This document shows, piece after piece, positions 5,407-5,999 of a DNA stretch of 5,999 bases. This stretch comes from S34-282 sp034422075 (GTDB taxonomy: Bacteria > Chloroflexota > Dehalococcoidia > Lucifugimonadales > Australimonadaceae): contig DAOUJX010000020.1 of NCBI GenBank assembly GCA_034422075.1, positions 1 through 5,999 of the forward strand, given 5' to 3'. The notes beneath the pieces are model-generated. The model did no database searches. It was not told the origin of the DNA and saw only the letters and a program-made list of their open reading frames with translations. The position numbers and the translations under genes were made by a program. Within the stretch, counting starts at the first letter, position 1, and every line of letters begins with the position of its first letter.

Positions 5407-5848
5407 CGGCCGTCGCGGTCCATCTGCGGCGGGCGCGTCCACTGCGCCGCCTCGCGCTCGATGCGCCGCCGGTCTCGGCGGCGGTTCCTGTAGGCCTTGC
5501 GCGCCTTCCTCGAGGTCTCGACCGCCAGGCCGTCCGCGCACGGCATGGAGCACGTCTTGGCCCATGGCCAGCGCTCCAGGCGCGCCGACGGTATCTCGTT
5601 CCCACCCATGCCTGCGACCATGTAGACCGTGAGGCTCGCGGCGCCGCGCTCGCCGCCCGTGAGCAGGGCGGCAAGCGTCTGTTCCGTGATGGAGAAGGCG
5701 TGAACGGCAACCACACCGCAACCTGCGCGAACAGCGTGGCGGGGGAGGCAAAGCCGAGGATGAGAAGCGTGTCGCGGAGGACACCACTGCCGGGCGCCGC
5801 TTGGTCGATGAGGGTTGTTCGCTGTACCGCCGCTCGCTTGCTGCTCAT
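5400..5848 (-). pseudogene. Small membrane protein with a basic C-terminal tail, reading frame broken once
   Basis: ATG 5848 has AGGA seven bases upstream and reads MSSKRAAVQRTTLIDQAAPG, then the hydrophobic LLILGFASPATLFAQVAV. The frame then turns to nonsense, while the neighbouring frame continues VVAVHAFSITEQTLAALLTG, GERGAASLTVYMVAGMGGNE, ERWPWAKTCSMPC and a strongly basic KARKAYRNRRRDRRRIER tail ending at TAG 5402-5400. One added base at about 5711-5719 joins them into roughly 149 residues: one clear membrane span across the join, a second weaker hydrophobic segment ending TVYMVAG, and a cytoplasm-like basic tail. The motif ASLTVYMVAG recurs at 4251-4280 on the other strand. No family is recognised; the size and layout would suit a phage or island membrane protein, but that is speculation. 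An alternative ATG at 5855 (MADEQQASGG) lies in the second frame. Confidence 0.5.
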
Positions 5849-5851
5849 CTG

Positions 5852-5874
5852 CCATTCCTGCGAGGGCTGGAATG
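5852..5874. repeat. Extragenic ATTCC...GGAAT inverted repeat
   Basis: ATTCC (5854-5858) and GGAAT (5869-5873) pair around TGCGAGGGCT. The surrounding CCATTCCTGCGAGGGC resembles CCATTCCCTCGAAGGC at 4028-4043, so at least two copies of a dispersed repeat family seem present. This copy overlaps the region before the minus-strand gene start at 5848, including its AGGA ribosome site, so the repeat may contribute that signal. Confidence 0.5.
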
Positions 5875-5895
5875 ACGAGCGGGGAACAAAAGCTC

Positions 5896-5922
5896 GGGCC
5901 CCCCTCTGGCGGAGGGGGGCCC
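5896..5922 (-). terminator. Rho-independent terminator of the minus-strand surface-protein paralogue
   Basis: The hairpin is identical to 3686-3712 in reverse: GGGCCCCCCTC and GAGGGGGGCCC arms, with loop CGCCA on the minus strand. On that strand it is followed by GAGCTTTTGTTCCCC, a better T tract than the plus-strand copy has. It begins 45 bases after the paralogue's stop codon. Confidence 0.88.
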
Positions 5923-5967
5923 GTTGGGTTGCTCTGCTTGGGCTGTGAGTGCGCCCGTGCGCGTGCC

Positions 5968-5999
5968 TTACGGCGCTAGCACGTCCGCGCTCTCCAGCC
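5968..5999 (-). CDS. 3' tip of a second surface-protein gene, paralogous to 609-3641 (truncated by window edge)
   Basis: On the minus strand the bases encode (W)LESADVLAP and a TAA stop at 5970-5968, against WLEAADVLAP-stop for the large plus-strand gene. The DNA identity, including synonymous positions and the 3' untranslated region, shows this is a closely related gene and not chance similarity. Only ten full codons are visible, so nothing can be said of the remaining domains. It converges on the plus-strand gene across the 2.2-kb cargo segment. Confidence 0.85.
   Translation of the reverse strand, partial: LESADVLAP

Larger units (their letters stand above)
5896..5999. repeat. Right arm of the ~100-bp inverted repeat
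   Basis: This is the partner of 3610-3712 in opposite orientation. It reaches the window edge, so the repeat may extend further into the paralogous gene. The two arms enclose 2183 bases (3713-5895). Confidence 0.9.

Noticed and set aside
5051..5848. 265-residue minus-strand open frame
   Set aside because: Only its first ~45 residues look real. After about 5715 it is out of frame with the better coding reading, and it then runs antisense through the convergent spacer and the 5010-5249 gene.

Overview
The window is about 60% G+C and looks like an accessory, island-like stretch of a bacterial chromosome or metagenomic contig. I found no rRNA, tRNA, CRISPR array or complete insertion sequence. 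The host is uncertain. The large surface protein ends in a duplicated 'WN-L-(I/V)...GYW/GVWVW' module that I associate, from memory only, with exported proteins of uncultivated Chloroflexota (Dehalococcoidia/SAR202-like). Treat that as a weak inference.

Layout. 1-405 (+): the catalytic C-terminal part of a P4-type tyrosine integrase whose 5' end lies outside the window. 406-608: a spacer with two perfect small hairpins, a 9-bp direct repeat and, in the frame of the next gene, an export signal that no normal start codon reaches. 609-3641 (+): a very large, acidic, Ig-like exported surface protein. 3686-3712: a strong 11-bp-stem terminator hairpin. 3713-5895: a 2.2-kb stretch of small, mostly frame-broken genes and remnants. 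In order, these are a coiled-coil protein (+), extragenic palindromes, a fragment carrying the motif ASLTVYMVAG, a possible DprA/SLOG-like remnant (+), a small basic protein (+), a palindrome-rich convergent spacer, and a frame-broken membrane protein (-) that also carries ASLTVYMVAG. 5896-5999: a near-identical inverted copy of the end of the large gene and its terminator, which is the 3' tip of a second, convergent paralogue on the minus strand.

The main result is architectural. Two paralogous surface-protein genes point at each other, and their last codons, 3' untranslated regions and terminators form a ~100-bp inverted repeat around a 2.2-kb segment of decaying cargo. With an integrase at the left edge, this fits a region shaped by integration and by duplication or recombination of surface-protein genes. 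Invertibility is possible but unproven.

Four proposed reading-frame joins (5' end of the large gene, coiled-coil gene, DprA-like remnant, membrane gene) would each be repaired by adding one base. That points either to single-base deletions in decaying genes or to deletion-type sequencing errors. The 3-kb ORF has no internal break, which favours real decay in the cargo but does not prove it. I see no convincing complete novel system.
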